Shown here one piece after another: positions 36,396 to 45,686 of a stretch of DNA of 64,000 nt. The stretch lies in assembly GCA_963634825.1 (NCBI GenBank), contig CAVHCP010000001.1:1-64000 (forward strand), written 5' to 3'. The stretch is from Gallibacter sp963634825 (GTDB lineage Bacteria > Bacillota > Clostridia > Peptostreptococcales > Anaerovoracaceae). Position numbers and translations under genes: made by a program. The notes beneath the pieces are model-generated. The model had not been told where the DNA came from and searched no databases. It saw only the letters and a program-made list of their open reading frames with translations. Numbering within the stretch: the first letter of the stretch is position 1; each line of letters starts with the position of its first letter.

Positions 36396-36505
36396 GGCAG
36401 TGCCGGGGAGCCTCAGCTCCCCGGGAGGTTTAGCCCCGCAGGGGCTAAACCTCCGCCCGCCCGCCTACACGCCTGTGGCCGTGACCGTGGGCGGGCGGCA
36501 CTGCC
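36396..36505. repeat. 75% GC three-stem palindromic element between pgsA and cinA
   Basis: The outer arms GGCAGTGCC (36396-36404) and GGCACTGCC (36497-36505) are perfect complements. Inside lie three hairpins: GGGGAGC/GCTCCCC (36405-36411 with 36416-36422), a 14-bp perfect stem GGAGGTTTAGCCCC (36424-36437 with 36441-36454), and GCCCGCCC/GGGCGGGC (36455-36462 with 36489-36496). About 83 of 110 bases are G or C, against AT-rich surroundings. Its last base is the final base of the pgsA stop codon. It looks like an inserted palindromic repeat; it could also act as an attenuator or mRNA stabiliser inside the operon. Confidence 0.85.
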
Positions 36506-37041
36506 TACAGTCCACCCTTTAAAAAAACTTCCTTATTTTTAACAATATATTCGATACCGCTTATAACAGTTAAAATCACGCATATCCACAGCATTATCAT
36601 ATCAAGAGGTATACCTATATATCTGCATGGCCAATTCTTTAAAAGCAAGAGCGGGACAGCTATCATCTGAGAAACTGTTTTTAGTTTCCCCGAAAATCCT
36701 GCCGCTATAACTATACCGTCTGCTGCCGCAACCGTCCTCAATCCTGCAACTATAAATTCACGAGCTAAAATAACTATCAGCATCCAGCCCGGCACAACAG
36801 ACAATTGCACCAAGATAACAAGTGCCGAAATGACAAGTATTTTATCGGCAAGCGGATCCATAATTTTACCAAAGTTTGTTACAAGCCCTCTGCTTCTTGC
36901 TATATGACCGTCGAGTGCGTCTGTCGCCGATGCCAATATAAATATTATTGTGGCAGCGTAAATATGCCCAAGCAAATATACTACTATAAATACGGGCACC
37001 GCCAAAATCCTAAGCATCGTCAGCTTATTTGGTAAATTCAT
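36505..37041 (-). CDS. pgsA: CDP-diacylglycerol-glycerol-3-phosphate 3-phosphatidyltransferase
   Basis: This 178-aa membrane enzyme has the CDP-alcohol phosphatidyltransferase motif DALDGHIARSRGLVTNFGKIMDPLADK (D-x2-D-G-x2-A-R-x8-G-x3-D-x3-D, about 41-67) and four to five membrane helices. It makes phosphatidylglycerol phosphate for anionic membrane lipids. It starts next to the rimO stop. The structured GC-rich element begins at its stop codon. Confidence 0.94.
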   Translation of the reverse strand: MNLPNKLTMLRILAVPVFIVVYLLGHIYAATIIFILASATDALDGHIARSRGLVTNFGKIMDPLADKILVISALVILVQLSVVPGWMLIVILAREFIVAGLRTVAAADGIVIAAGFSGKLKTVSQMIAVPLLLLKNWPCRYIGIPLDMIMLWICVILTVISGIEYIVKNKEVFLKGGL

Positions 37042-38352
37042 CTAAACCTCCATTCCGACTAAATCATAGTCGTACGAATCTATAATCCTAACAGTTACAA
37101 ATTCTCCTATTTTATGCTTTTTCTCACTCTTTATTATCAACGTATTGTCAATTTCCGGAGCGTCATACTCTGTACGCCCTATATAAACGCCTTCCTCTTT
37201 ATCCTCCTCATCGATAATCGCCTTTAGCGTCCTTCCTACCATTGACTCGTTTTTTTCTCTTGAAATCTCCATCTGAAGCCTCATAAGCGCATCTCGCCTT
37301 TGAATCTTGAGCTCCTCATCTATCTGATTTTGCATTTCGGCCGCAGGCGTACCCTCCTCCATCGAATATGCAAATACGCCCATTCTCTCAAACCTCACAT
37401 CTTCTACAAAATTATATAGCTCATCAAAATCAGCTTCGCTCTCTCCCGGAAATCCCGTAATAAATGTTGTCCTTATTGCTATATCAGGTATCCTCGCTCT
37501 CAACTTAGCTATTGTATTTGTTATACTCTTCTTTGTAGAATGCCTTTTCATAGCACCTAAAATATTATTTGAGCAATGCTGCAATGGTATATCGATATAT
37601 TTACATACCTTATCGCAGTTAGCCATAATTTCTATAAGCTCATCCGTGATTTTGTCCTCGTAGCAATATAAAAGTCTGATCCACTCGATGCCGTCGATTT
37701 TAGAAAGCTCCTCTATAAGCTCGTGCAAGTTGTACCTTCCATAAAGATCCTTGCCGTATGCCGTCACATCTTGCCCTATCAAAATTATCTCGCGAGTACC
37801 ATTTTGTACAAGCAATTTTGCTTCTTTTATGATGTTTTCAATGCTTCTGGATCTATATCTTCCCCTTATACTTGGTATAACGCAGTAAGCGCAACAGTTG
37901 TCACAACCCTCTGATATTTTTAAATATGATACATAGTTTGCCTTTTCGTATCGTCTGTAAATCAAATCGATATCGCTGCAGTTGTATTCGCCGACAATCC
38001 TTTCGCGCCTGCCATTTACATGCTTTTCTAAAATCTGTGGCAATTTTTCGTATTCGTTTACACCTATAAAAATATCGACCTCCGGCATCTCCTCAAAGAG
38101 CTCCTTTGAATATCTTTTTGAAAGACATCCGCTCACAACCAAAAGCCTTTCGCCTCTCTGTGCAAAATCAAATATTTTTTCTATTGATTCCCTTTTTGCA
38201 TCGTTAATAAATCCACAAGTATTTACAATTATCACATCGGATTCTTCCCAATTGTCTACTATTTTATGTCCGTTTTTTTCGAGAATGCCTGCTGCCATTT
38301 CCGAATCATTGAAATTTTTGGGACATCCTAATGTTTCTATATATATATTCAT
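37042..38352 (-). CDS. rimO: Ribosomal protein uS12 methylthiotransferase RimO
   Basis: This radical-SAM enzyme of about 436 aa has an N-terminal UPF0004 domain beginning MNIYIETLGCPKN with its cluster cysteines, the radical-SAM motif CDNCCAYC, and a C-terminal TRAM domain. It adds a methylthio group to an aspartate of S12. I set the start at the ATG at 38352, which overlaps the ftsK stop as ATGA and gives the normal N-terminus; an upstream start would add 16 unrelated residues. It lies between ftsK and pgsA, a common clostridial arrangement. Confidence 0.93.
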   Translation of the reverse strand: MNIYIETLGCPKNFNDSEMAAGILEKNGHKIVDNWEESDVIIVNTCGFINDAKRESIEKIFDFAQRGERLLVVSGCLSKRYSKELFEEMPEVDIFIGVNEYEKLPQILEKHVNGRRERIVGEYNCSDIDLIYRRYEKANYVSYLKISEGCDNCCAYCVIPSIRGRYRSRSIENIIKEAKLLVQNGTREIILIGQDVTAYGKDLYGRYNLHELIEELSKIDGIEWIRLLYCYEDKITDELIEIMANCDKVCKYIDIPLQHCSNNILGAMKRHSTKKSITNTIAKLRARIPDIAIRTTFITGFPGESEADFDELYNFVEDVRFERMGVFAYSMEEGTPAAEMQNQIDEELKIQRRDALMRLQMEISREKNESMVGRTLKAIIDEEDKEEGVYIGRTEYDAPEIDNTLIIKSEKKHKIGEFVTVRIIDSYDYDLVGMEV

Positions 38353-40793
38353 TCGTCCTTTTTTCCTTCTTTTTTTGCATCCAAATCTTCCTGAGACCAA
38401 AGCACACTTCTCGGTCTTGAACCGTCCGGCGGTCCGACAATTCCGGCATCCTGCATATCCTCAATAATACGAGCCGCTCTGTTATATCCAATCCTAAATC
38501 GTCTCTGAAGCATCGAAACAGAAGCCTGCCCGGCATTTATAACAGTCTGTATCGCCTCATCCATAAGTTCATCCTCCTGCGAGCTTGCATGTGTCACATC
38601 GCCCTTTTCTATGGAGTCAGAAATCTCCTGATCATAATTTACTTCTTCATTTTGAGCCTTTACAAACTTTATGATATTTTTTACCTCTTCATCAGAAATG
38701 AAAGGTCCCTGTATCCTCATCGGCTTATCGAGATCCTGCGGTTTATAAAGCATATCTCCGTTTCCCACAAGTTTCTCTGCTCCCGGCATATCTATGATAG
38801 TCCTTGAGTCTATCTGCGAAGACACCATAAAGGCTATACGTGACGGAATATTCGCCTTGATAAGGCCTGTCACTACATCAACCGACGGTCTTTGAGTTGC
38901 AACGATAAGGTGCATACCTGCTGCTCTTGCGAGCTGTGCAAGCCTACAAATAGCTTCCTCAACCTGCGAACTTGCAACCATCATCAAATCGGCAAGCTCA
39001 TCTATGATTATCACAATTTGTGACATTATCTCATCCGTCCTGCCCTCTTTTTTCATCAGTGCATTATATGCTTTGATGTCTTTTACCTTATTTTCGGCAA
39101 ATCGCTTATACCTGCTTGTCATCTCCGAAACTGCCCAGTTTAGTGCTGCCGCAGCCTTTGTACTGTCAGTTACTACAGGAATGAGCAGATGTGGTATACC
39201 ATTGTAATTTCCAAGTTCTACCATTTTAGGATCTATCAAAAGCAGCTTTACCTCATTTGGCTTTGCTCTATAAAGTATACTCGCTATTATCGTATTGATA
39301 CATACGCTCTTGCCCGAGCCTGTTGCTCCTGCTATAAGCATATGTGGCATCTTAGCAAGATCAGCAACAACTGAATTGCCGGCAATATCCTTTCCGACAG
39401 CAAATGCAAGCTTCGATGTATTTTTCCTAAACTCCGCCGATGATATGATGTCGCCTATTGTCACGGTCTGCCTTACTTCATTTTCTACTTCTATGCCAAC
39501 TGCGGCTTTGCCCGGAATAGGTGCTTCTATCCTTATGCTTCTTGCACGCAGGTTTAGTGCTATATCGTCGGCAAGTCTTACTATGCTTGCAACCTTTACT
39601 CCTATTGCAGGCTGTATCTCATATCGTGTAACAGAAGATCCTCGTGTTACATTTATAACCTTAGCCTCAACATTGAAGCTCTTTAGCGTCTCCTCTAAAA
39701 GATGCGCATTTTCGGAAAGGATTTCCCCTTCTTTTTTTGTCATCGCTTTCTTCTTATTTATTTTTAAAAGCGAAAGAGGTGGCAGGATATAATCTTTATT
39801 ATCAGCGCCCTCAAGTCCTTTTATAAGATCCTCTGTTGTCTTTTCGCTATCAACTCTATCCGCATTAGCAATATTATCAGAGCTGTCAAGATTTTGACCA
39901 TCATCCTTACTCTTTATATCCTTATCCTGCGATACAAAGGATTTCTCAGCATCGGAAGCATCCTCTCTCCTGGCTCCGTATTGCTCATCATTAGCCCACA
40001 AATCTATTATACGGTCCTTACCCCTTGCTGTATCGTCTCCATATTTATTTAGCAAGCTCAAAAAATCAGTCTGCTCTTCCGAAAACTTCGAAACCGCATC
40101 CGGTCTTAAATCCTTTGCTTCTCTTTTAGCTTCAGCATTTTTTTCCTTTTCGGCCTCTACCGATTTTTTATTTTCTTTTCTTTCTTCACGCTTTGCGCGT
40201 GCGTTTTCGTAGGCACGAGAAATAGGTGTGTTGACCGTCAAAAGGACACATATTATTATTGCCGCTATCGAAAATAGATAAAGTCCCGACATGCCTACTG
40301 CTTTTTTAATCAAAGCACCGAGATACATTCCCACAACTCCGCCATTGCGAAGAAGTATACCTCGCTCATATACATCTGCAAGCTTAGCGGTCGACATATC
40401 AAAGCCGTTTAAAAATCGACCGGCATTTAAAATATCAATCATTATAAAAATCACACAGACTAATATAACGGTCTTTGCCGTAAACGGCTTGCTCATTTTC
40501 ATAAATAACATAATAGCAAAAAGCATCAAAAAATAAGGGAGTATAAAACCGCCAAGTCCGAATATTCCCTTTAAGAAGTCGCTAATCTTCTCCCCTACTA
40601 TGCCCGCAAGATCTGTATGCATAGCAATAGCAAGGAAAATGCCGATAACAAGCATAATTATAGCGACAATCTCATCATTTATCCTTTTTTTGTTTTCATC
40701 TATTTTATTTTTACCATTTGCACCTTTTGCACCCTTTAAAGCAGGCTTGCTTGCCTTTTTTTTCACAGTCGATGCTTTCTTTTTAGTTGCCAT
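38349..40793 (-). CDS. ftsK: DNA translocase FtsK/SpoIIIE
   Basis: This 814-aa protein has a Lys-rich N-terminus, four membrane segments (about 38-190), a charged linker (about 205-330), a RecA-like motor with Walker A GATGSGKSVCIN and Walker B IVIIIDELADLMM, and a C-terminal gamma winged helix (QASVSMLQRRFRIGYNRAARI) that reads KOPS/SRS polarity sequences. It pumps chromosomal DNA through the septum and can activate Xer recombination; an XerS-like recombinase is also encoded in this window. Confidence 0.95.
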   Translation of the reverse strand: MATKKKASTVKKKASKPALKGAKGANGKNKIDENKKRINDEIVAIIMLVIGIFLAIAMHTDLAGIVGEKISDFLKGIFGLGGFILPYFLMLFAIMLFMKMSKPFTAKTVILVCVIFIMIDILNAGRFLNGFDMSTAKLADVYERGILLRNGGVVGMYLGALIKKAVGMSGLYLFSIAAIIICVLLTVNTPISRAYENARAKREERKENKKSVEAEKEKNAEAKREAKDLRPDAVSKFSEEQTDFLSLLNKYGDDTARGKDRIIDLWANDEQYGARREDASDAEKSFVSQDKDIKSKDDGQNLDSSDNIANADRVDSEKTTEDLIKGLEGADNKDYILPPLSLLKINKKKAMTKKEGEILSENAHLLEETLKSFNVEAKVINVTRGSSVTRYEIQPAIGVKVASIVRLADDIALNLRARSIRIEAPIPGKAAVGIEVENEVRQTVTIGDIISSAEFRKNTSKLAFAVGKDIAGNSVVADLAKMPHMLIAGATGSGKSVCINTIIASILYRAKPNEVKLLLIDPKMVELGNYNGIPHLLIPVVTDSTKAAAALNWAVSEMTSRYKRFAENKVKDIKAYNALMKKEGRTDEIMSQIVIIIDELADLMMVASSQVEEAICRLAQLARAAGMHLIVATQRPSVDVVTGLIKANIPSRIAFMVSSQIDSRTIIDMPGAEKLVGNGDMLYKPQDLDKPMRIQGPFISDEEVKNIIKFVKAQNEEVNYDQEISDSIEKGDVTHASSQEDELMDEAIQTVINAGQASVSMLQRRFRIGYNRAARIIEDMQDAGIVGPPDGSRPRSVLWSQEDLDAKKEGKKDE

Positions 40794-40856
40794 AAATTAA
40801 ATAATTTCCTTTCGTATTTATCACATTCATTTTAACTAAATTATAGCCTATATATT

Positions 40857-41699
40857 TTAAGAAAATATCTGATATATGATTACAAAGGCTCCAAGCACCC
40901 ATGTATAGCACGAAAATACGATAAGCTTTTTATTGGAAACAAGTTTTATCATAGTCTTTATAGCTATAAGTCCCGAAATTGCAGATACTATCATTCCAAC
41001 AAAGATTGGCATCATCATAGAAAGCTCAAGCCCTTGCTTTAATGCCTTTGGAAATTCTAAAATAACCGAACCGAGTATAGACGGAATAGATATCAAAAAT
41101 GCAAACTTAACTGCAAATTCTCTATTCAATCTTGTAACAAGTCCTCCAAATAGTGTAGAGCCTGATCGTGATATACCCGGCGTAATAGCTATTCCCTGCA
41201 TAATACCCACAAAAATAGCACTTCTAAAAGGCATCTGCATAGCTTCCCTCCTGCCACCCGGAAGTCTTTCTCCTATAAAAAGTATAGTACCTGTTATTAA
41301 AAATCCTATACCGATTGCAATAAGTGAGCTATAAAATCCATTGAAGATATCATTGAATAAAAGTCCTATTATCGCTGTAGGAATACTTGCAACTATTATC
41401 AAAAATCCTAGCTTTCGAGTTGGATTGGCATTTACACGAAGTCCCTTACCGGTAAATATATCCTTTATTACCGCTCCAAGTTCTTTTATGAGGTCTACAA
41501 TATCATGCCAATAAACTATAAATACCGATATAAGCGTACCAAGATGTAGCATTACGGTAAAAAATAACACACTGTCTCCATTTATATGAAAAAAATATTG
41601 TAGGACTGCAAGATGTCCCGAGCTACTTATCGGCAAAAACTCTCCAAGCCCCTGCACAACTCCCAAAATTATCGATTGAAACATTGATAGCGTTTCCAT
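40857..41699 (-). CDS. uppP: Undecaprenyl-diphosphatase UppP (BacA family)
   Basis: This 280-aa polytopic protein has the two BacA motifs: GVVQGLGEFLPISSSGHLAVL (split around 13-33) and PGISRSGSTLFGG (near 174-186), with the catalytic Glu/Ser/Arg residues intact. It dephosphorylates undecaprenyl pyrophosphate outside the membrane to regenerate the lipid carrier, and its overproduction gives bacitracin resistance. There is a 63-bp gap to ftsK and the ribosome site AGGAGG. Confidence 0.95.
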   Translation of the reverse strand: METLSMFQSIILGVVQGLGEFLPISSSGHLAVLQYFFHINGDSVLFFTVMLHLGTLISVFIVYWHDIVDLIKELGAVIKDIFTGKGLRVNANPTRKLGFLIIVASIPTAIIGLLFNDIFNGFYSSLIAIGIGFLITGTILFIGERLPGGRREAMQMPFRSAIFVGIMQGIAITPGISRSGSTLFGGLVTRLNREFAVKFAFLISIPSILGSVILEFPKALKQGLELSMMMPIFVGMIVSAISGLIAIKTMIKLVSNKKLIVFSCYTWVLGAFVIIYQIFS

Positions 41700-41845
41700 T
41701 TTTTCCTCCTAAAAATTTGCCTCTAACCTTATAAATTATATCATATATGATATTGGAGTGGTATAGTGAATTTGTAATGCTACATCCTAATGAATTGAAA
41801 TAAATATTATAAAACAATAACAAGGGTTATAGAACAAGAACAAAC

Positions 41846-41875
41846 AAAAAGCACCGGCGCAAGGCCGATGCTTTT
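41846..41875 (-). terminator. Intrinsic terminator of the Stickland cluster
   Basis: On the minus strand AAAAGCATCGGC and GCCGGTGCTTTTT form a stem (one G-U pair) ending in T5. It lies 74 bp after the aminotransferase stop. The rest of the 249-bp gap to uppP shows nothing recognisable. Confidence 0.85.
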
Positions 41876-41948
41876 GACGAAAAGCAGGTAGCTAATCTGC
41901 TTTCCAGAATATTAAGTACCGATTGTATATTTACTAAAAAGTAAATGA

Positions 41949-43136
41949 TTATTTGTAGTCTTCCATTAATTTCTTGAAGATAGGAAGTGATTTTTCGATC
42001 TTTTCCTTTTCAACACAGTATGAAAGTCTCATGAAGTTTGAAGTTCCAAATCCTGTACCAGGAACCATGAGCAAGTCATAATCCATAGCCTTCTTGCAGA
42101 ATGCTTCTGCATCCTTATCTGGAGCTTCGATGTACATATAGAATGCACCTGATGGCTCAGCTACATTGTAGCCAAGTTCAATAAGACCATTGTAAAGGAT
42201 GTCTCTGTTTACCTTGTATGGCTCTAGAAGAGGTTCTACATCTACGCAATCTCTAACAACCTGCTGGAAGATAGAAGGTGCGCAAACATATCCAAGAGCT
42301 CTTCCTGCACCATTTACTGCAGGTACGATCTCGTCATGATTTACAACAGACTTTGGAACTGCTATATATCCGATTCTTTCGCCTGGAAGTGAAAGTGACT
42401 TAGACCATGAGTAGCAGATAAGAGTGTTGTCATATAATGATGGCAAGAAAGTAACCTTTTCATCAGTATAAACAAGTTCTCTATATGGTTCGTCAGCTAT
42501 CAAATAGATAGGATGACCATATTCTTTTTCTGCATCCTTAAGTACTGCTGTTACTTCTTCCAAATTAGCCTTTGAATAAATAACTCCTGATGGGTTATTT
42601 GGTGAGTTGATGATAATAGCCTTTGTATTTGGTGTAATTGCAGCCTTGATCTTTGCAGGATCTAATGTCATATCATCTGCTGGCTGTACCAATACTGGTT
42701 TTGCACCCTGTGATTTGATAAATACAGTATATTCTGGGAAGAATGGAATAACTACCATAACTTCATCTGTAGGTGCAGCTGTAATAGCCCTTAAAACGAT
42801 GCTTAGTGAAGCAGCAGCTCCGCAAGTCATATAGATGTCGTTCATATCAAAGTCTGAACCAAATCTCTTATTTAGATTGTCGGCAATTGCTGTTCTTGTG
42901 TCATTAGCACCAGGGCCTGGAGTGTATGAGTTGTAATCCTTAGGATCCTGATTCTGAACGATTTTAATAATAGCATCTGCTACTTCCTTAGGAGCAGGTA
43001 CTGAAGGGTTACCAAGTGTAAAGTTCATTACATTCTCGTCGCCCACAATTGCAGCTCTTTCCCATCCGAAAGCAGCGATTTCTCTGATAACTGAAGGTTC
43101 AACACCCAGCTGATACATATCTTTATTAATGTTCAT
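41949..43136 (-). CDS. PLP-dependent aminotransferase of the Stickland cluster
   Basis: This 395-aa fold-type I class I aminotransferase has the Schiff-base lysine in CYSWSKSLSLPGERIGY, NSPNNPSGV, IADEPYRELVY and a C-terminal MRLSYCVE arginine. It most likely converts the imported amino acid (leucine or another branched or aromatic one) to its 2-oxoacid, the first step before the dehydrogenase encoded two genes upstream. The substrate is inferred from context. It is the last gene of the cluster, followed by a terminator, and is separated from brnQ by a strong intercistronic hairpin. Confidence 0.88.
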   Translation of the reverse strand: MNINKDMYQLGVEPSVIREIAAFGWERAAIVGDENVMNFTLGNPSVPAPKEVADAIIKIVQNQDPKDYNSYTPGPGANDTRTAIADNLNKRFGSDFDMNDIYMTCGAAASLSIVLRAITAAPTDEVMVVIPFFPEYTVFIKSQGAKPVLVQPADDMTLDPAKIKAAITPNTKAIIINSPNNPSGVIYSKANLEEVTAVLKDAEKEYGHPIYLIADEPYRELVYTDEKVTFLPSLYDNTLICYSWSKSLSLPGERIGYIAVPKSVVNHDEIVPAVNGAGRALGYVCAPSIFQQVVRDCVDVEPLLEPYKVNRDILYNGLIELGYNVAEPSGAFYMYIEAPDKDAEAFCKKAMDYDLLMVPGTGFGTSNFMRLSYCVEKEKIEKSLPIFKKLMEDYK

Positions 43137-43163
43137 TTTAAATACCCTCTTTTCTTTGATAGC

Positions 43164-43189
43164 CTGCTACGGCACAATGGCCGTAGCAG
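43164..43189. other. Intercistronic hairpin between brnQ and the aminotransferase
   Basis: CTGCTACGGC (43164-43173) and GCCGTAGCAG (43180-43189) are a perfect 10-bp stem with a 6-nt loop. No T-run follows on the minus strand, so it is probably a processing or stability hairpin, or a partial attenuator, rather than a full terminator. Confidence 0.7.
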
Positions 43190-43230
43190 TTAATTAGTTT
43201 TGCGACTAATAGATATTATTTTATGCCAGC

Positions 43231-44616
43231 TTATCTTGTGATTTCGTCGTCTCTAGTCTTGCCAACATGACCAATTGCACTGATAGCACCAAAGATTACA
43301 GCACCTACGATTGCAGGTAGAATCCAGTTCATATCAAGTGAAGCAAGTGGAAGTTTAGCAATTGCTCCTGTTAGTGATTCTAAGAATCCAGGAGTCTGCC
43401 ATCCGTTCATTGCATATAGCTGAGCGATTCCCTTTGGCACTGAGATGCAAGCTACGAATATAACCGCACCTGTGTAAATCCAGTTGTATTTGATGAACTT
43501 ATCAAATAGTGTGAATAAGAACAATGCCATGTAAATTGGATATAGGATAGCCAATACAGGAACTGCGAAGTTGATGATAGTATTTACTCCAAAGAGTGAG
43601 ATGAAGAAAGCAAGGATTGTTGAAACTGTTACAACGATCTTATAGAATCCTTCGTCCTTCTGGAATACTCTTGTGAAGAAGTTACCCGCAACGCCTGTCA
43701 AACCAACTGCTGTAGTCAAGCAAGCAAGAGCAGTAGCGATACCTATTACCCATTTACCTGCTGAACCATACATAGTAGTAAATACGCCAACAAGGATACC
43801 AGTTCTGTTATCGTTTGCTAGATACTCACCAGCATACTGTGGATCTCCTGACATTGTAGCACCTACATAAGTAAGACCACCATATACTATTGCAAGTAGA
43901 AGTGCAGCTACCAAACCAACACCGATAGAAACTCTGAATCTTTCCTGTTCATTTTCGTATCCCTTGTTGATAAGGTCAGTAACAACGATACCTGCCATCA
44001 AAGCTGAACCAAGAGCGTCCATTGTCTGGTAACCTTCAGTAAAGCCCTTGATGAATAGGTTGTCGATCATACCCTGCTCGATACCAGGTGAGCCTGTTGC
44101 GATTTCGCCTGCAGGCTTGAATATAGCAAGGATGATTGTTCCAACTAGGATGATAATCAATACAGGTGTAAGGAATTTACCGATGATATCGATAACCTTA
44201 GCTGATCTGATTACGCATATCCAGCTTAGAGCAAAGAATACAAGTGAAGTAATCCATGCAGGAGCATTTTCTCCGAATGACTGCATTACAAATACTTCGT
44301 GAGTTGTTGCTGCTGTTCTTGGTACTGCGAATAGTACGCAAAGTACAGTTACTGAAATAAATCCTAATGCAGCTGCGAATTTGTAAGATACTCTCTTACC
44401 CATGTCGTCAGCCATACCGCCAACCATAGCAGTTGCGATAACGCCCAATACTGGGAATACAGGGTCTGCGATCAAGAATCCGACTGCTGACTGTACCCAG
44501 CCGTCACCTGACATAACCCCGAGGTATGGTGGGAAAATCAAGTTTCCTGCACCAAAGAAGATTGCGAATAACGCAAATCCGACAACAATAATGTCTTTAG
44601 TCTTGTTCTTTTGCAT
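43231..44616 (-). CDS. brnQ: BrnQ/LIVCS branched-chain amino acid:cation symporter
   Basis: This 461-aa polytopic protein opens with the LIVCS signature FALFAIFFGAGNLIFPPYLGV (split around 15-35) and has about 12 membrane segments. It imports leucine, isoleucine and valine with Na+ or H+. Its place between the hydroxyacid dehydrogenase and the aminotransferase suggests the pathway substrate is a branched-chain amino acid, most simply leucine. The Shine-Dalgarno region reads AGAGAGGUU (44631-44623), which is fully complementary to a motif in the candidate small RNAs at 43-55 and 54438-54450. Confidence 0.92.
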   Translation of the reverse strand: MQKNKTKDIIVVGFALFAIFFGAGNLIFPPYLGVMSGDGWVQSAVGFLIADPVFPVLGVIATAMVGGMADDMGKRVSYKFAAALGFISVTVLCVLFAVPRTAATTHEVFVMQSFGENAPAWITSLVFFALSWICVIRSAKVIDIIGKFLTPVLIIILVGTIILAIFKPAGEIATGSPGIEQGMIDNLFIKGFTEGYQTMDALGSALMAGIVVTDLINKGYENEQERFRVSIGVGLVAALLLAIVYGGLTYVGATMSGDPQYAGEYLANDNRTGILVGVFTTMYGSAGKWVIGIATALACLTTAVGLTGVAGNFFTRVFQKDEGFYKIVVTVSTILAFFISLFGVNTIINFAVPVLAILYPIYMALFLFTLFDKFIKYNWIYTGAVIFVACISVPKGIAQLYAMNGWQTPGFLESLTGAIAKLPLASLDMNWILPAIVGAVIFGAISAIGHVGKTRDDEITR

Positions 44617-44665
44617 TTTTGAAACCTCTCTGTTTAAAAGATAAAACTAATATTTAGCTAAAGGC

Positions 44666-45649
44666 TTATAGCCCATTAACTACATTGTTTGGCTTTTCGC
44701 CAGCCATTACCTTTATCATATTGTCATAAGACCACTGTACCATTCTGATGAATGCGTCGTCAGTAGTTCCTGCAATATGAGGTGTAACAGTTAGATGATT
44801 GTTACCCACTTCATTTAGAGTGAATAGCGGATGATCAGGAGCAGGTGGCTCTGGTGCTATTACATCAAGGCCTGCTGTAACTCTACCATTGTTAAGTGCA
44901 TCTCTGAGATCCTCGTTATTTACGATTTCTCCTCTTGCAACATTTACAATGATAACATCATCCTTCATCTTTGCGATAGTATCTTTGTTTACCATGCCTC
45001 TTGTAGAATCAAGGACAGGTACGTGGTATGAAAGAATATCGCACTGAGCATAAAGCTCGTCAAGAGTACAATATGTTAGATCGTATTCTTTTTCGAAATC
45101 TTCGTCTGCTCTTACTACGTCGTTGTAAAGAACTTTCGCTCCAAAAGCCTTTAGATACTTACATGCTTCTTTACCGATAGCACCAAGACCTACAAGACCT
45201 ACTGTTCTTGTACCAAGCTCCTTGTGTCCATTTTGTTTGAACTCAGCGAAGCATTCGTCGAAATGACCGGTTTTGATCCTAATGTCGTTAGGTGCAGTCT
45301 TTTTAAGACATGCAAGCATAAGTCCTACAGCATGTTCTGCAACAGATTTTGCATTTACTGCTCTGTTGTTGCAAACATAGATGCCTCTTTCATTTGTTGC
45401 TTCAAGGTCAATCTTGTCAAAGCCTACTCCAAGTGACTGGATTAGCTTTAATTTTGGTGAACTTTTTACAACATCTGCGCTGATAATATCAACAGGTCCA
45501 CACCAAAGAATATCAGCATCCTTTAGCGCTGCCTTGAGATCCTCGTCTGAGCAAGGCCATTCGATGAAATCAAATTCCATACCTTCAGGCTTTGCAACTC
45601 CGAATCTCTGAACTCCTTTTGGCTCTCTTAGAGCAATAACCTTAGTCAT
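44666..45649 (-). CDS. D-2-hydroxyacid dehydrogenase (2-hydroxyisocaproate dehydrogenase candidate)
   Basis: This 327-aa NAD-dependent D-isomer-specific dehydrogenase has a Rossmann motif GLVGLGAIGKEA (about 151-162), catalytic Arg in NVARGEIV, Glu in APEPPAPD and His in TPHIAGTT. It would reduce the 2-oxoacid from transamination to the (R)-2-hydroxyacid, as LdhA does in Clostridioides difficile leucine fermentation. It is closer in look to the glycerate/phosphoglycerate dehydrogenase branch than to D-lactate dehydrogenase, so the assignment rests on context. Gaps of 37 and 49 bp to its neighbours fit one operon. Confidence 0.85.
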   Translation of the reverse strand: MTKVIALREPKGVQRFGVAKPEGMEFDFIEWPCSDEDLKAALKDADILWCGPVDIISADVVKSSPKLKLIQSLGVGFDKIDLEATNERGIYVCNNRAVNAKSVAEHAVGLMLACLKKTAPNDIRIKTGHFDECFAEFKQNGHKELGTRTVGLVGLGAIGKEACKYLKAFGAKVLYNDVVRADEDFEKEYDLTYCTLDELYAQCDILSYHVPVLDSTRGMVNKDTIAKMKDDVIIVNVARGEIVNNEDLRDALNNGRVTAGLDVIAPEPPAPDHPLFTLNEVGNNHLTVTPHIAGTTDDAFIRMVQWSYDNMIKVMAGEKPNNVVNGL

Positions 45650-45686
45650 TTTATCCTCCTAAATAGATAATAAAACTTAGTGATAA

